From: JBHENC01 sp051000345
GTDB taxonomy: Bacteria > Acidobacteriota > Blastocatellia > Pyrinomonadales > Pyrinomonadaceae
DNA length: 32,733 nt
Assembly: GCA_051000345.1 (NCBI GenBank)
Contig: JBPCOJ010000122.1
Span: 1-32,733, forward strand
Direction of reading: 5' to 3'
Shown here: positions 16,786 to 25,400 of the stretch, piece after piece
How the letters are laid out: every line of letters begins with the position of its first letter
Position numbering within the stretch: position 1 is the stretch's first letter
The notes under the pieces: generated by a model
The model's input: only the letters and a program-made list of their open reading frames with translations
Told to the model about the DNA's origin: nothing
The model's database searches: none
Made by a program: the position numbers and the translations under genes

Positions 16786-18546
16786 ATGCCTAACTTAATC
16801 GTCAAAAATGTAGACCGCGCGCCCGACATCGTTCCGCTCGGAACCTTGCGAATTACGATGGGGCGCTCGGCGCGCAACGACATTTGTATTCCCGATCCGT
16901 TTGCCTCGCGCGTCCACGCGGAAGTGCGTAGAGAAGGCGGCAGATATTTTCTGCAAGATTTGGGTTCGGCCAACGGCACGCTTTACAACGGCGAAGCGCT
17001 CGAAGGCGAAGTCACGCTCACGTCCGGCGGGCGCATACAAATCGGCGAAACCGAAATCGTTTTCGATGAAGGCTTGAGCAGCTCGCTCGCCAGCGGCAAA
17101 ATGATCGCCGAAGCAGGCTTTGAACCGCTTGCGACACTCGTTCCCAACGCCACAGACCGCACGACATCCGGCCTGCTCGAAGCCATCGAAGACGCGCGCA
17201 CGCAAGCGCCTTCCACAAATGCTTCGGGACAAAAAACAGTTTTCCCCGCTGCCGCTCCGTCGCGCGCAACTCAAAGCGATCTGCTGGCGCTCATTAGCAA
17301 GGTCGGCGTTACCCTGCTCGCTTCCGCGACGCTCAACGAAACTTTGCAGCAAATTGCCGCCCTTGTTTTTGAAGCCGTGCCAGCCGAGCGTTGCTTGATA
17401 ATGATGCGCGAGGGCGAGGGCGAAGACCTTAAGGTAAAGGTCGCTTCGGTGCGCAATCAAATCGGAGAACTTGGAGAAGTCGGAGAGATACGCGTCAGCC
17501 GCACCGTCTTGAATGAAGTAATCGGCGAAGGCAAATCCGTTTTGACTTCAAACGCGCAAACCGATCCGCGTTTTATGAGCACGACGATGACGATGCAGGG
17601 CATACGCTCTGTGCTCGCAGTGCCTTTGGGCGTCGGCGAAAAAGTGTTCGGCATTATCTACGCCGATTCCCCTATCGCAGACGCGCGCTTCACGGAAGAT
17701 CATTTGAAGGTTTTGACGACGCTCGCCTCCGTCGCCGCGATTCGCGTCGAGAACGCGCGCCTAGTCGAGCAGCACGTCGAACGTGAGCGCTTCACGCGCG
17801 AACTGCAACTAGCGCGTGAAATTCAGCAGCGCTTTCAACCGACATCCGCGCCGCCCTGTCCCGGCTATGAATTACAAGGCATCAGCTTTCCTTGCTACGA
17901 AATCGGCGGCGACTACTATGATTTTATCCAGCGCGAAGACGGGCGTCTCGTCATCGCGCTCGGCGACGTGTCGGGCAAGGGAACTGCCGCCGCGCTTTTG
18001 ATGTCGAGCCTGCACGCCGCGATTCACGCGCAGGCTTTATCTAATAATTCGCTTTCCGATATCATCTCGGCCGTCAATCGCTACTTGGCCGCGAACATTC
18101 CGTCGAATCGTTTCGTCACGCTTTTTTACGCGGAACTCGATCCGCAAAACGGCGCGCTCTCTTTTCTCAACGCCGGACACAACCCGCCGCTCATCGTCCG
18201 CGCCGCAGGCACAATGGAGCAACTGGATTCCGGCGGATTGCCGCTCGGCATTATGCCCGACGCACGCTTCAGCGAAGGGCGCACGCAACTCCAACCCGGC
18301 GACGCGCTCGTTATTTATTCCGACGGCGTTTCCGAATCCACCGACCCGCACGGCGAAGAATTCGGCGCGACGCGTCTCTACGAAGCCGTCGCTGGCAATC
18401 TCGCCGCCACCGCTTCCGGCCTGCGCGACTGCATCGAATCTGCTATCACGAAATTCGCGCAAGGCACGCCCTCCGCCGACGACATCACGCTCGTCATCGT
18501 CAAACGACAATCAGGCGACGCCGCTTCAGTTGCAAAAGTTTGTTAG
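16786..18546 (+). CDS. FHA-GAF-SpoIIE-type protein phosphatase
   Basis: The 586-residue protein has an N-terminal FHA domain (about 22-97; MGRSARND, SRVHAEV, GSANGTLYNG). A GAF domain follows (about 165-330; VPAERCLIMMREGEG and SVLAVPLGVGEKVFGIIYAD), then a coiled linker (VERERFTRELQLAREIQQRF) and a SpoIIE/PP2C-type phosphatase (about 355-580). The phosphatase shows EIGGDYYDF, GDVSGKGTAAALLM, NAGHNPP, YSDGVSES and DDITLVIV, so its metal-binding acids are intact. It is the likely eraser for the kinase of this cluster, brought to phosphothreonine targets by its FHA domain and tuned by a GAF ligand. The ATG at 16786 has only a weak ribosome binding site. Confidence 0.93.
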   Translation: MPNLIVKNVDRAPDIVPLGTLRITMGRSARNDICIPDPFASRVHAEVRREGGRYFLQDLGSANGTLYNGEALEGEVTLTSGGRIQIGETEIVFDEGLSSSLASGKMIAEAGFEPLATLVPNATDRTTSGLLEAIEDARTQAPSTNASGQKTVFPAAAPSRATQSDLLALISKVGVTLLASATLNETLQQIAALVFEAVPAERCLIMMREGEGEDLKVKVASVRNQIGELGEVGEIRVSRTVLNEVIGEGKSVLTSNAQTDPRFMSTTMTMQGIRSVLAVPLGVGEKVFGIIYADSPIADARFTEDHLKVLTTLASVAAIRVENARLVEQHVERERFTRELQLAREIQQRFQPTSAPPCPGYELQGISFPCYEIGGDYYDFIQREDGRLVIALGDVSGKGTAAALLMSSLHAAIHAQALSNNSLSDIISAVNRYLAANIPSNRFVTLFYAELDPQNGALSFLNAGHNPPLIVRAAGTMEQLDSGGLPLGIMPDARFSEGRTQLQPGDALVIYSDGVSESTDPHGEEFGATRLYEAVAGNLAATASGLRDCIESAITKFAQGTPSADDITLVIVKRQSGDAASVAKVC

Positions 18547-18639
18547 AAAAACAATGGAAGGCAGGGAAAGAACAAACAGAGTCAGGCAAGCAATAAAACA
18601 GTCTGCTGCAAGGAGTTGTCCGACACGCAAGGTTTGTGG

Positions 18640-18882
18640 TTAGTTCAACCGCAGCAGACTTTCAACTGATATGTCTTCGTCCACAGCTTCCCAATGAATG
18701 CCGATGCCGCCGCCGATCAACCGCCATTCTTTTCTTTCTTCGGGAGTTGCTTTCTGCAAACGCGGAAACCACACTAACGGCACGGCAATCTCACGCCCGT
18801 CAGCAAGGACTACACGCAGGCTATCATCCGTGCAACTAACCTCTACGGCAAGCGGTTCTACCTCAATGGCTAAAGTGCTCAT
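18640..18882 (-). CDS. DUF2442 domain protein
   Basis: From the ATG at 18882 this is an 80-residue protein with the DUF2442 pattern: strand-rich start (AVEVSCTDDSLRVVLADGRE), then IAVPLVWFPRLQKATPEER and WRLIGGGIGIHWEAVDEDIS. The start is set by GGAG 7 bases upstream; a longer frame to 18945 lacks support. It overlaps the end of the DUF4160 gene by 20 bases, so the two are translationally coupled. DUF4160/DUF2442 pairs are common; a toxin-antitoxin-like role has been suggested by such pairing but is unproven. Confidence 0.88.
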   Translation of the reverse strand: MSTLAIEVEPLAVEVSCTDDSLRVVLADGREIAVPLVWFPRLQKATPEERKEWRLIGGGIGIHWEAVDEDISVESLLRLN

Positions 18883-19099
18883 TCCATTTCTCCACGAACG
18901 ACTCTCGATGTTCTTCGACAATCTTTTGCATCTCCGATAGCTCACCGCTACGGAAGCCGCGTGACTTCACCAAAGATACAGGATTCAGCCAAAATTTGGC
19001 ATACCTTTCAGCTTGCTCAACATGGATATGTGGCGGCTCAGTTCCTTCCATGCTGAAGAAGAAAAATCTGTATCCTTTAACTCGCAAGACCAACGGCAT
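18863..19099 (-). CDS. DUF4160 domain protein
   Basis: This 78-residue protein has the DUF4160 core: VLRVKGYRFFFFSMEGTEPP, then HIHVEQAERYAKFWLNPVSL and a C-terminal helix ending EKWNEHFSH. The 'EPPHIHV' motif is diagnostic. The ATG at 19099 has GGAG about 11 bases upstream. It overlaps the DUF2442 gene downstream, forming a two-gene unit convergent with the phosphatase gene. Confidence 0.9.
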   Translation of the reverse strand: MPLVLRVKGYRFFFFSMEGTEPPHIHVEQAERYAKFWLNPVSLVKSRGFRSGELSEMQKIVEEHRESFVEKWNEHFSH

Positions 19100-19240
19100 G
19101 AGAGCAATTTACTCCGAATGCTCATTATGCTGAAATTTTAACTTCAAGCATACGTTTCTCAAACATCTGCAAGGAAAGACGCCCGGCTTAGATTATATGG
19201 CGGGACAATTATGGTTATAGCCGTATATACAATCGCCGCT

Positions 19241-19699
19241 TTATATTCGTTTCAAACTTTCCTGAATTCTTTCGGCGCTTTTTTCGCCGATGCCGTCAAC
19301 TAACTCGAGGCCGCCGCCAGCGACGAATTTCTTGAGGTCGTCGAGCGAAGAGATTTTGAATTTCTGGTGAAGCGCGGCGGCGGTCTTCATTCCGATGCCG
19401 CCGACTTCGAGCAGATCGAGCACGGTGACGGGTGTTTCCGCCGTTAGTTTTTCCCACGCGTCGAACGTGCCGCGTTCGAGCAATTCCAAAATTTTGCCGC
19501 TGATGGCACGGCCTATGCCGGGAATCGTTTGCAAGCCTTTCGCTCCGTCGTCGTGCGCGATTGTCGCAAGCGGCGTCGGCCATGTTTCGATAATTTCAGC
19601 GGCATTGCGGTAAGAGCGCGTGCGAAAGTGGTCTTCGCCGCGCAGTTCCATCAAAGTCGCAAACTTCTGAAATCGCTGTGCCAACGCTTCGTTATTCAT
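19241..19699 (-). CDS. Helix-hairpin-helix protein, PolX N-terminal type
   Basis: From the ATG at 19699 (AGGA about 7 bases upstream) this is a 152-residue protein. It resembles the N-terminal part of family X DNA polymerases: an 8-kDa-like lyase region (LAQRFQKFATLMELRGED, then FRTRSYRNAA) and three helix-hairpin-helix units (IPGIGRAISGKI about 59-70, VGGIGMKTAAAL about 99-110, VDGIGEKSAERI about 134-145). The nucleotidyltransferase and PHP domains of bacterial PolX (about 570 residues) are absent. It should bind DNA non-specifically and may act in repair. The frame extends upstream to 19789, but that leader lacks a ribosome binding site. Confidence 0.85.
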   Translation of the reverse strand: MNNEALAQRFQKFATLMELRGEDHFRTRSYRNAAEIIETWPTPLATIAHDDGAKGLQTIPGIGRAISGKILELLERGTFDAWEKLTAETPVTVLDLLEVGGIGMKTAAALHQKFKISSLDDLKKFVAGGGLELVDGIGEKSAERIQESLKRI

Positions 19700-19872
19700 A
19701 AGAGTCCTCGCAGGGTAATCACCATGCCTTGCCGAATCTGTGCGGCTTGACATTATACATCGCGCGCCGTTATCAATAGAGGCATCCAAACGCGCAGCGA
19801 AAACAATCTAAGTCTTCTCCCGCGCAAGTTAAAATATCTATCGCAGTTAAAATTCGACAAAAGGATTACAGC

Positions 19873-21963
19873 ATGAACTTAAGAAAATCTTTGTGCGCGA
19901 TATTGCTCGCCGCGCTTTTTGTTCTTCCGATTTTCAACGTCGCCGTCACGCGCGCAGACGAAGGCATGTGGACGTTCAATAACCCGCCGCGCGCAGAGAT
20001 CAAGCGGCGCTACGGCTTTGACATAACGGATGCGTGGCTCAAGAAAGTGCAGCTCGCTTCCGTCAGATTCAACAGCGGCGGTTCCGGCTCGTTTGTTTCG
20101 CCGGACGGCCTCGTGATGACCAATCACCACATCGCGCAGGACACTTTGCAAAAAATCAGCAGCGAGAAAAAGGATTATTTCAAAGACGGCTTTTACGCAC
20201 GCACGCACGCCGAAGAAGCCAAAGCGCCCGACGTCGAACTCAATGTGCTGCAAAGCATCGAGGACGTGACGAAACGCGTCAACGGCGCGGTCAAGCAAGG
20301 CATGTCCAACGCCGAAGCGCAGTCCGCGCGCACCGCAGAGATCAGCCGCATCTCCGAAGAATCGACGAAGCAAACGGGCTTGCGCTCCGATGTCGTGACG
20401 CTTTATCAGGGCGGGCAATATAATCTTTATCGCTACAAAAAATATACGGACGTGCGGCTCGTCTTCGCGCCCGAATTTCAAATCGCCTTCTTCGGCGGCG
20501 ATCCCGACAACTTCGAGTATCCGCGCTACGATTTAGACCTCGCGCTTTTTCGCGTTTACGAAAACGACCAGCCGATAAAAACGGAAAACTATTTCAAGTG
20601 GTCTGCCGCTGGCGCGAAGGATAACGAACTCGTTTTCGTCTCCGGCCATCCCGGTTCGACTTCGCGCTTGAACACCGTCGCGCATCTCGAATACTTCCGC
20701 GACTTCGGTTTTCCTCTGCTGCTCAAATATCTCCAGCACCAGCGCGTGCTTCTGCAACGTTACAGCGCGCAGGGCGAGGAACAGGATCGCCGCGCGAAGG
20801 AGGAATTGTTCGGTGTTGAAAATAGTTTGAAGGCGCGCAAAGGCGGCCTCGAAGGTTTGCAGGACAAGTCGATTATGGCGAGGAAAGTTGCGGCGGAAAA
20901 CAGATTGCGCCGCGCCGTCGCCGCCGATCCGCAAAAGCAAAAAACATACGGCGACGCTTGGGACGCCATCGCCAAAGAGCGCAAGTCTTTGCCCGCTTAC
21001 GAACGCGAAAGAAGATTCCTCGATAGTGCGTGGGGCTTCAATTCCGCTTACTTTACCTTCGCGCGCAGCCTCGTCCGCCTTGCGGCAGAAAGCGCGAAAG
21101 CGAACTCTGCGCGCTTGCCCGAATACACGGACGCGCGCCGCGCTTCGCTCGAACAAGCGCTCTTTTCCGCTTCGCCGATCTACGACGATTTCGAGTTGCT
21201 TAAGCTAACAGACTCGCTCGCTTTTATGCGTGACGAACTAGGCGCGAGCAATCCGACGGTGCAAAAGGTTTTGAACGGCAAAACTCCCGCCGAGCGCGCC
21301 GCCGAATTAATAAACGGCACAAAGCTCAAAGACGTTGCCTTCCGCAAGCAACTCGCCGCCGGAGGCGTGCAGGCCATCGAAGCATCCAATGATCCGATGA
21401 TCGCGCTTGCGCGTTCGATTGACGCGGAATCGCGCGCCGTCCGCCAGCGCTACGAAAATGAAGTCTTGAGCGTCGAGCGCGCCGACTACGCGAAGATTGC
21501 ACGCGCCCTCTTCGATCTCGAAGGCACGAAGCTTTACCCTGACGCGACCTTTAGCTTGCGTCTTTCTTACGGCCCGGTCAAAGGCTACAAGGCAAACGGC
21601 AAGCTCATTCCGCCGTTCACGGACTTCGCCGGTCTCTACCGTCACGCGACGGAGCACGGCAACAAGTATCCGTATCAACTGCCGCAGCGTTGGCTGGATC
21701 GCAAGTCTGCCTTGAATCTGAAGACGCCTTTTAATTTCGTTTCGACGGCGGACATCATCGGCGGCAATTCCGGCTCGCCCGTCTTCAATCGCAACGCGGA
21801 AATCGTCGGCCTTATCTTCGACGGCAATATTCAATCTCTCGTCGGCGATTTCATCTACGACGAATCGCAGAACCGCGCCGTCTCCGTCGATTCTCGCGGC
21901 ATGATCGAAGCCCTCCGCAAAGTCTATGGCGCAAATGAAGTCGCCGATGAATTAACGAAGTAG
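19873..21963 (+). CDS. S46 family dipeptidyl-peptidase, DPP7-like
   Basis: The 696-residue enzyme has a signal peptide (residues 1-27, cleavage near TRADEG) and the S46 chymotrypsin-like fold with an inserted helical domain. Probable triad: His85 in MTNHHIAQ, Asp222 in YDLDLALFRVY, Ser633 in GGNSGSPV. In the characterised S46 enzymes of Porphyromonas the residue 18 after the serine is Gly in DPP7 and Arg in DPP11. Here it is Gly651 (LIFDGN), which predicts hydrophobic rather than acidic P1 preference. It acts in the periplasm, releasing dipeptides from oligopeptides. The ATG has AAAGGA about 8 bases upstream; a terminator follows the gene. Confidence 0.95.
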   Translation: MNLRKSLCAILLAALFVLPIFNVAVTRADEGMWTFNNPPRAEIKRRYGFDITDAWLKKVQLASVRFNSGGSGSFVSPDGLVMTNHHIAQDTLQKISSEKKDYFKDGFYARTHAEEAKAPDVELNVLQSIEDVTKRVNGAVKQGMSNAEAQSARTAEISRISEESTKQTGLRSDVVTLYQGGQYNLYRYKKYTDVRLVFAPEFQIAFFGGDPDNFEYPRYDLDLALFRVYENDQPIKTENYFKWSAAGAKDNELVFVSGHPGSTSRLNTVAHLEYFRDFGFPLLLKYLQHQRVLLQRYSAQGEEQDRRAKEELFGVENSLKARKGGLEGLQDKSIMARKVAAENRLRRAVAADPQKQKTYGDAWDAIAKERKSLPAYERERRFLDSAWGFNSAYFTFARSLVRLAAESAKANSARLPEYTDARRASLEQALFSASPIYDDFELLKLTDSLAFMRDELGASNPTVQKVLNGKTPAERAAELINGTKLKDVAFRKQLAAGGVQAIEASNDPMIALARSIDAESRAVRQRYENEVLSVERADYAKIARALFDLEGTKLYPDATFSLRLSYGPVKGYKANGKLIPPFTDFAGLYRHATEHGNKYPYQLPQRWLDRKSALNLKTPFNFVSTADIIGGNSGSPVFNRNAEIVGLIFDGNIQSLVGDFIYDESQNRAVSVDSRGMIEALRKVYGANEVADELTK

Positions 21964-21980
21964 AACGAAACGTAAATTGT

Positions 21981-22018
21981 AAAAAGGTGCGGCGCAAGAA
22001 ATCGCGTCGCGCCTTTTT
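21981..22018. terminator. Rho-independent terminator of the S46 gene
   Basis: AAAAAGGTGCGGCGC (21981-21995) pairs with GCGTCGCGCCTTTTT (22004-22018) over about 14 bases with two G-U wobbles. The loop is 8 bases and both ends carry A/T runs, so it could work in both directions. It lies 18 bases after the peptidase stop. Confidence 0.75.
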
Positions 22019-22074
22019 GTTTTCGGAGAAGCATTTGATGAATACAATAATTGCCCTTATGCGAAACGTTTCTA

Positions 22075-22104
22075 TTGACAATTTGCGTTGGTGTGTTTTA
22101 TTTT
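22075..22104 (+). promoter_or_regulatory. Candidate sigma70-like promoter
   Basis: A perfect TTGACA at 22075-22080 is followed after 18 bases by TATTTT (22099-22104), four of six matches to the consensus -10. It is the best-looking promoter upstream of the 1408-residue gene, but transcription is not shown. Confidence 0.35.
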
Positions 22105-22269
22105 AACTTTGCTGCTCCGCTGACTTTTATCCCTATGCTGATTAAGCCTTTAGTCGCGAGCCGTATCGCAGTCAAATACTTATGATGATCGCCTCGCACC
22201 CGCCGCTGCCGTTCTGCTGGAGAGTCCCTTGTCGGCTCCGCGAAGAATGTCTGAAGCGTCAGGCGCACC

Positions 22270-22325
22270 CGCGTTGAAACCGATTCGCCGAACTGATTTT
22301 AATCGGGGTTGTTTCAATCAACGCG
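22270..22325 (+). promoter_or_regulatory. Possible structured mRNA leader stem
   Basis: CGCGTTGA (22270-22277) pairs perfectly with TCAACGCG (22318-22325), and CCGATT (22280-22285) pairs with AATCGG (22301-22306) inside it, leaving an 11-base bulge on one side and a 15-base loop. No known riboswitch consensus is recognised. Confidence 0.35.
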
Positions 22326-22461
22326 GCATATTTAGTCTGGCTCTGAACATTTTAACGTCCGGCAAGAGCAACTTGACACGCTGCCGCTAGAAATTTAACG
22401 CAGCCTTTCTTTTTGCTTCTCGCCCTCAAGAAAATCAACGCTGACTACAAAGGAAAAGCCG

Positions 22462-25400
22462 ATGCTACACTCACGCAAACCAATGGTTCATGCGACCACA
22501 CGTTTGCTCATTCTCGTCTTGTCGCTTTCATGCGCGACAATCTGGCTGACCAACTCCGCATATATGTCCGGCAGAGCACGCCAGACGACTCTTGCGCAGG
22601 CGGACAGTTCCAGCATCCGGCAAATAACGCTGCCGACCAATGATCTCGTCTATGACAAGAACACTGGGAAAATCTACGCGAGCGTGCCGAGCGCGGCGGG
22701 TGCGGGCGGCAACAGCATTACGCCGGTTGATCCGGCAACGGGAACCGTCGGTGCGTCCGTGTTAATCGGCAGCGAGCCGACTAAACTCGCACTATCCGAT
22801 AATGGGCAGTATCTCTATGCTTTTTTGGATGGAGCATCGGCAATACGGCGCTTGGATGTGGCGACTCAAACTCCCGGCCTGCAGTTCGGCCTAGGGCAAC
22901 AAGACCCATTTCACGGCAACTATAGTGTTACCGATATTGCGGTAGCACCGGGAAGCCCCGACGTGGTGGCGGTCGCACGAAGCTATCGTGGAACAAGTCC
23001 GCCCGAAGCAGGAGTCGCCATCTTCGACAACGGCGTGCAGCGTTCCAAAACAGGGCCGGGTCATTCTGATGGCAGCGACTTTCTGGCATTCTCTGCGTCC
23101 GCTTCTAAGCTTTACGGCGGCGGATATTACGGCGGATTGCGAACGATGACGATTGATAGTTCAGGTGTCGCGGCCACCAGTATGACGTCTTTCACGACCG
23201 GCGCTCGTATTAAATTTGATAACGGACTCGTTTACAGCGCGACCGGGCAAGTCATCAATCCAGACAGCGGAACGATTCTGGGAACCTTCTCCGGCGTAAC
23301 ATCGAATAATTTCGTCACTGATTCATCGGTTGGCCGCGCGTATTACCTGCTCGGAAATCAATTCGGTGGTAGCAACAGCACGTTGACCTTAAAAGCCTTT
23401 GACGTTAACACGTTTCTTCCCGTGGGAGCGCTGACGATTTCAGGCGTCAACGGTGATGTTACGAGCCTTGTGCGCTGGGGAGCGAACGGGTTGGCCTTCC
23501 GCACTTCGGGTAACCAACTCTTTTTGATTCAAACGTCCCTGATTCCTTCGTCGGAGCCGATTCCGACACCCGCCGCGACGCCTGCTCCGACGCCTACTCC
23601 GTCACCTAGTCCGGTTGACGCTTTTGTTCGACAGCTTTCTCTGACAACCAACGACATGGTTTATAGTCAGGCGACGCAGATGCTTTATACGAGTGTGCCG
23701 AGCGCGGCAGGTGCGGGCGGTAACAGCATCACGCCGATTAATCCTGTGGACGGTGCCATCGGCAAATCTGTGTTTATAGGAAGCGAGCCAACCAAACTCG
23801 CGCTTTCAGATGATGGTCAATCGTTGTACGCCGGATTGGACGGAGCGGGCGCGGTGCGTCGCTTTGACGTTTCGTCGCAAACGCCGGGCTTACAATTCTC
23901 TCTGGGGCTTGATAATTTCTACGGTTCATACGCCATTAGCGACATGGTCGTTGCGCCGGGCAATCCGAATCTGGTAGCGGTTGCGCGAAATTACCGCGGG
24001 ATCAGTCCGCCCGAAGCAGGAGTCGCCATCTTCGACAACGGCGTGCAGCGTTCCAAAGCAGGGCCGGGTCATATTGCTGGCAGCGACTTTTTGGCATTCT
24101 CCGCTTCTCCCGCCAAGCTTTACGGAGCCACTTACAGTGGCCTTAGCACAATGACCGTTGACGATGCGGGAGTGACCGTTGCGAGCACTGTTCCTTTTTC
24201 CTCCGGTTACAATATCAAATTCAGTAACGGCCTCGTCTACGGTGCGTTCGGGCAAGTCATCAATCCGGAAACCGGTGCGCTTGTCGGTACGTTCACCATC
24301 CCCAGCGGAATTGGTTCTTATATTTCAGTGGTGATCCCGGATTCCGCTAACGGACGGGTTTTCTTTCTTGTTAGTCAAGGCGCGAACGTGCAACTGCGTG
24401 CTTATGATATCAATACCTTTTTGCCCATCGGGTCTTTAACGATTTCAGGCGTCAACGGGACGGTGAGCAGTCTGGTGCGCTGGGGAGCGAACGGCTTAGC
24501 TTTCCGCACCAGCAGCAATCAGATTTTTCTTGTTCAGACCTCTTTAGTAAATTCATCCGTGCCGGTGCCGACGACATCGCCCACCCCAACTCCGTCGCCG
24601 ACACCGAAGCCCGCACCGGCTTACGTGCCGACTTACGTTAGACAACTTGATTTGCCCGCCAACGATCTCGTCTACCATGAGGGAACGCAATCGCTTTACG
24701 CGAGCGTGCCGAGCAGGGCAGGCAGTGGCGGCAATAGCATTACGCCCGTCAACCCTGTGAACGGCGCGATTGGTGCCTCCGTGTTCGTGGGCAGCGAGCC
24801 GAATAAACTCGCGCTCGCTGACGACGGTAAGACTATGTACGTTAGTCTGGACGGTGCGTCGGCGATACGCCGCTTTGATTTAGCGACGCAAACGCCGGGC
24901 TTACAGTTTTCACCGCTGAACGGTTTTCAACGCCCGGCGGATATGGCAGTCGTGCCCGGCAATCCGCAATCGCTTGCCATCGCCGGGGGGTTCGCGGGCG
25001 TGGCTATCTACGACAACGGCGTGCAACGACCGGACACGAGCAAAAATAATGCTTACTCGGTGGATCGTATTGAATTTTCGGATTCCCCGACGGTTTTGTA
25101 TGGATACGATAATCAATCCAGCGGATTTGAACTCGTCAAACTTGCAGTCGTCAGTTCCGGTGTTAAAGGTGTGAGTACGGCGCAAAATCTCGTTTCTGGA
25201 TACGGCATAGATATAAAGTTCGTCAACGGGCTGCTTTATTCGACTTCTGGTCGCGTAGTTAATCCTGAAACAAAGCAAATAATCGGCACGTTCACTTCTC
25301 AGGGAAACACTTACAACTCTGCGTCTGCGATGGCCGTAGATGTTGCTCTAGGCCGCATCTTCTTTTTATCGAGCAACGGCTCGAGCGTGCTTCTGAGCGC

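Larger units (their letters stand above)
22019..22461. other. Long upstream region of the propeller protein gene
   Basis: This is a gene-free gap of 443 bases. It contains a sigma70-like promoter candidate (22075-22104) and a stem at 22270-22325 made of CGCGTTGA/TCAACGCG around CCGATT/AATCGG, so the mRNA leader would be about 350 bases long. A 22-codon frame begins at 22038, but it contains the promoter candidate and is not called. Nothing else is recognised. Confidence 0.5.

Noticed and set aside
11783..18546. Type VI secretion regulatory cluster
   Set aside because: The kinase/phosphatase/FHA combination is similar, but no tss/hcp/vgr genes occur in the window and the phosphatase is of the GAF-SpoIIE type.
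18600..18660. Terminator between the phosphatase and DUF2442 genes
   Set aside because: AGTCTGCTGC/GCAGCAGACT pairs perfectly but the loop is 41 bases, one arm is inside the DUF2442 coding sequence and the T run is short.
22038..22106. 22-codon leader peptide before the propeller gene
   Set aside because: A GGAGA lies upstream, but the frame contains the TTGACA promoter candidate and would not be on the mRNA that starts from it.
22200..22270. Glycine-riboswitch-like GGAGAG...TCAGGC pattern
   Set aside because: The CTCTC partner of the first stem and the conserved CGAAGG core are missing.
22413..22643. 76-residue plus-strand frame overlapping the start of the propeller gene
   Set aside because: It is out of frame with a well-supported gene start (AAGGA before ATG 22462) and has no recognisable features.
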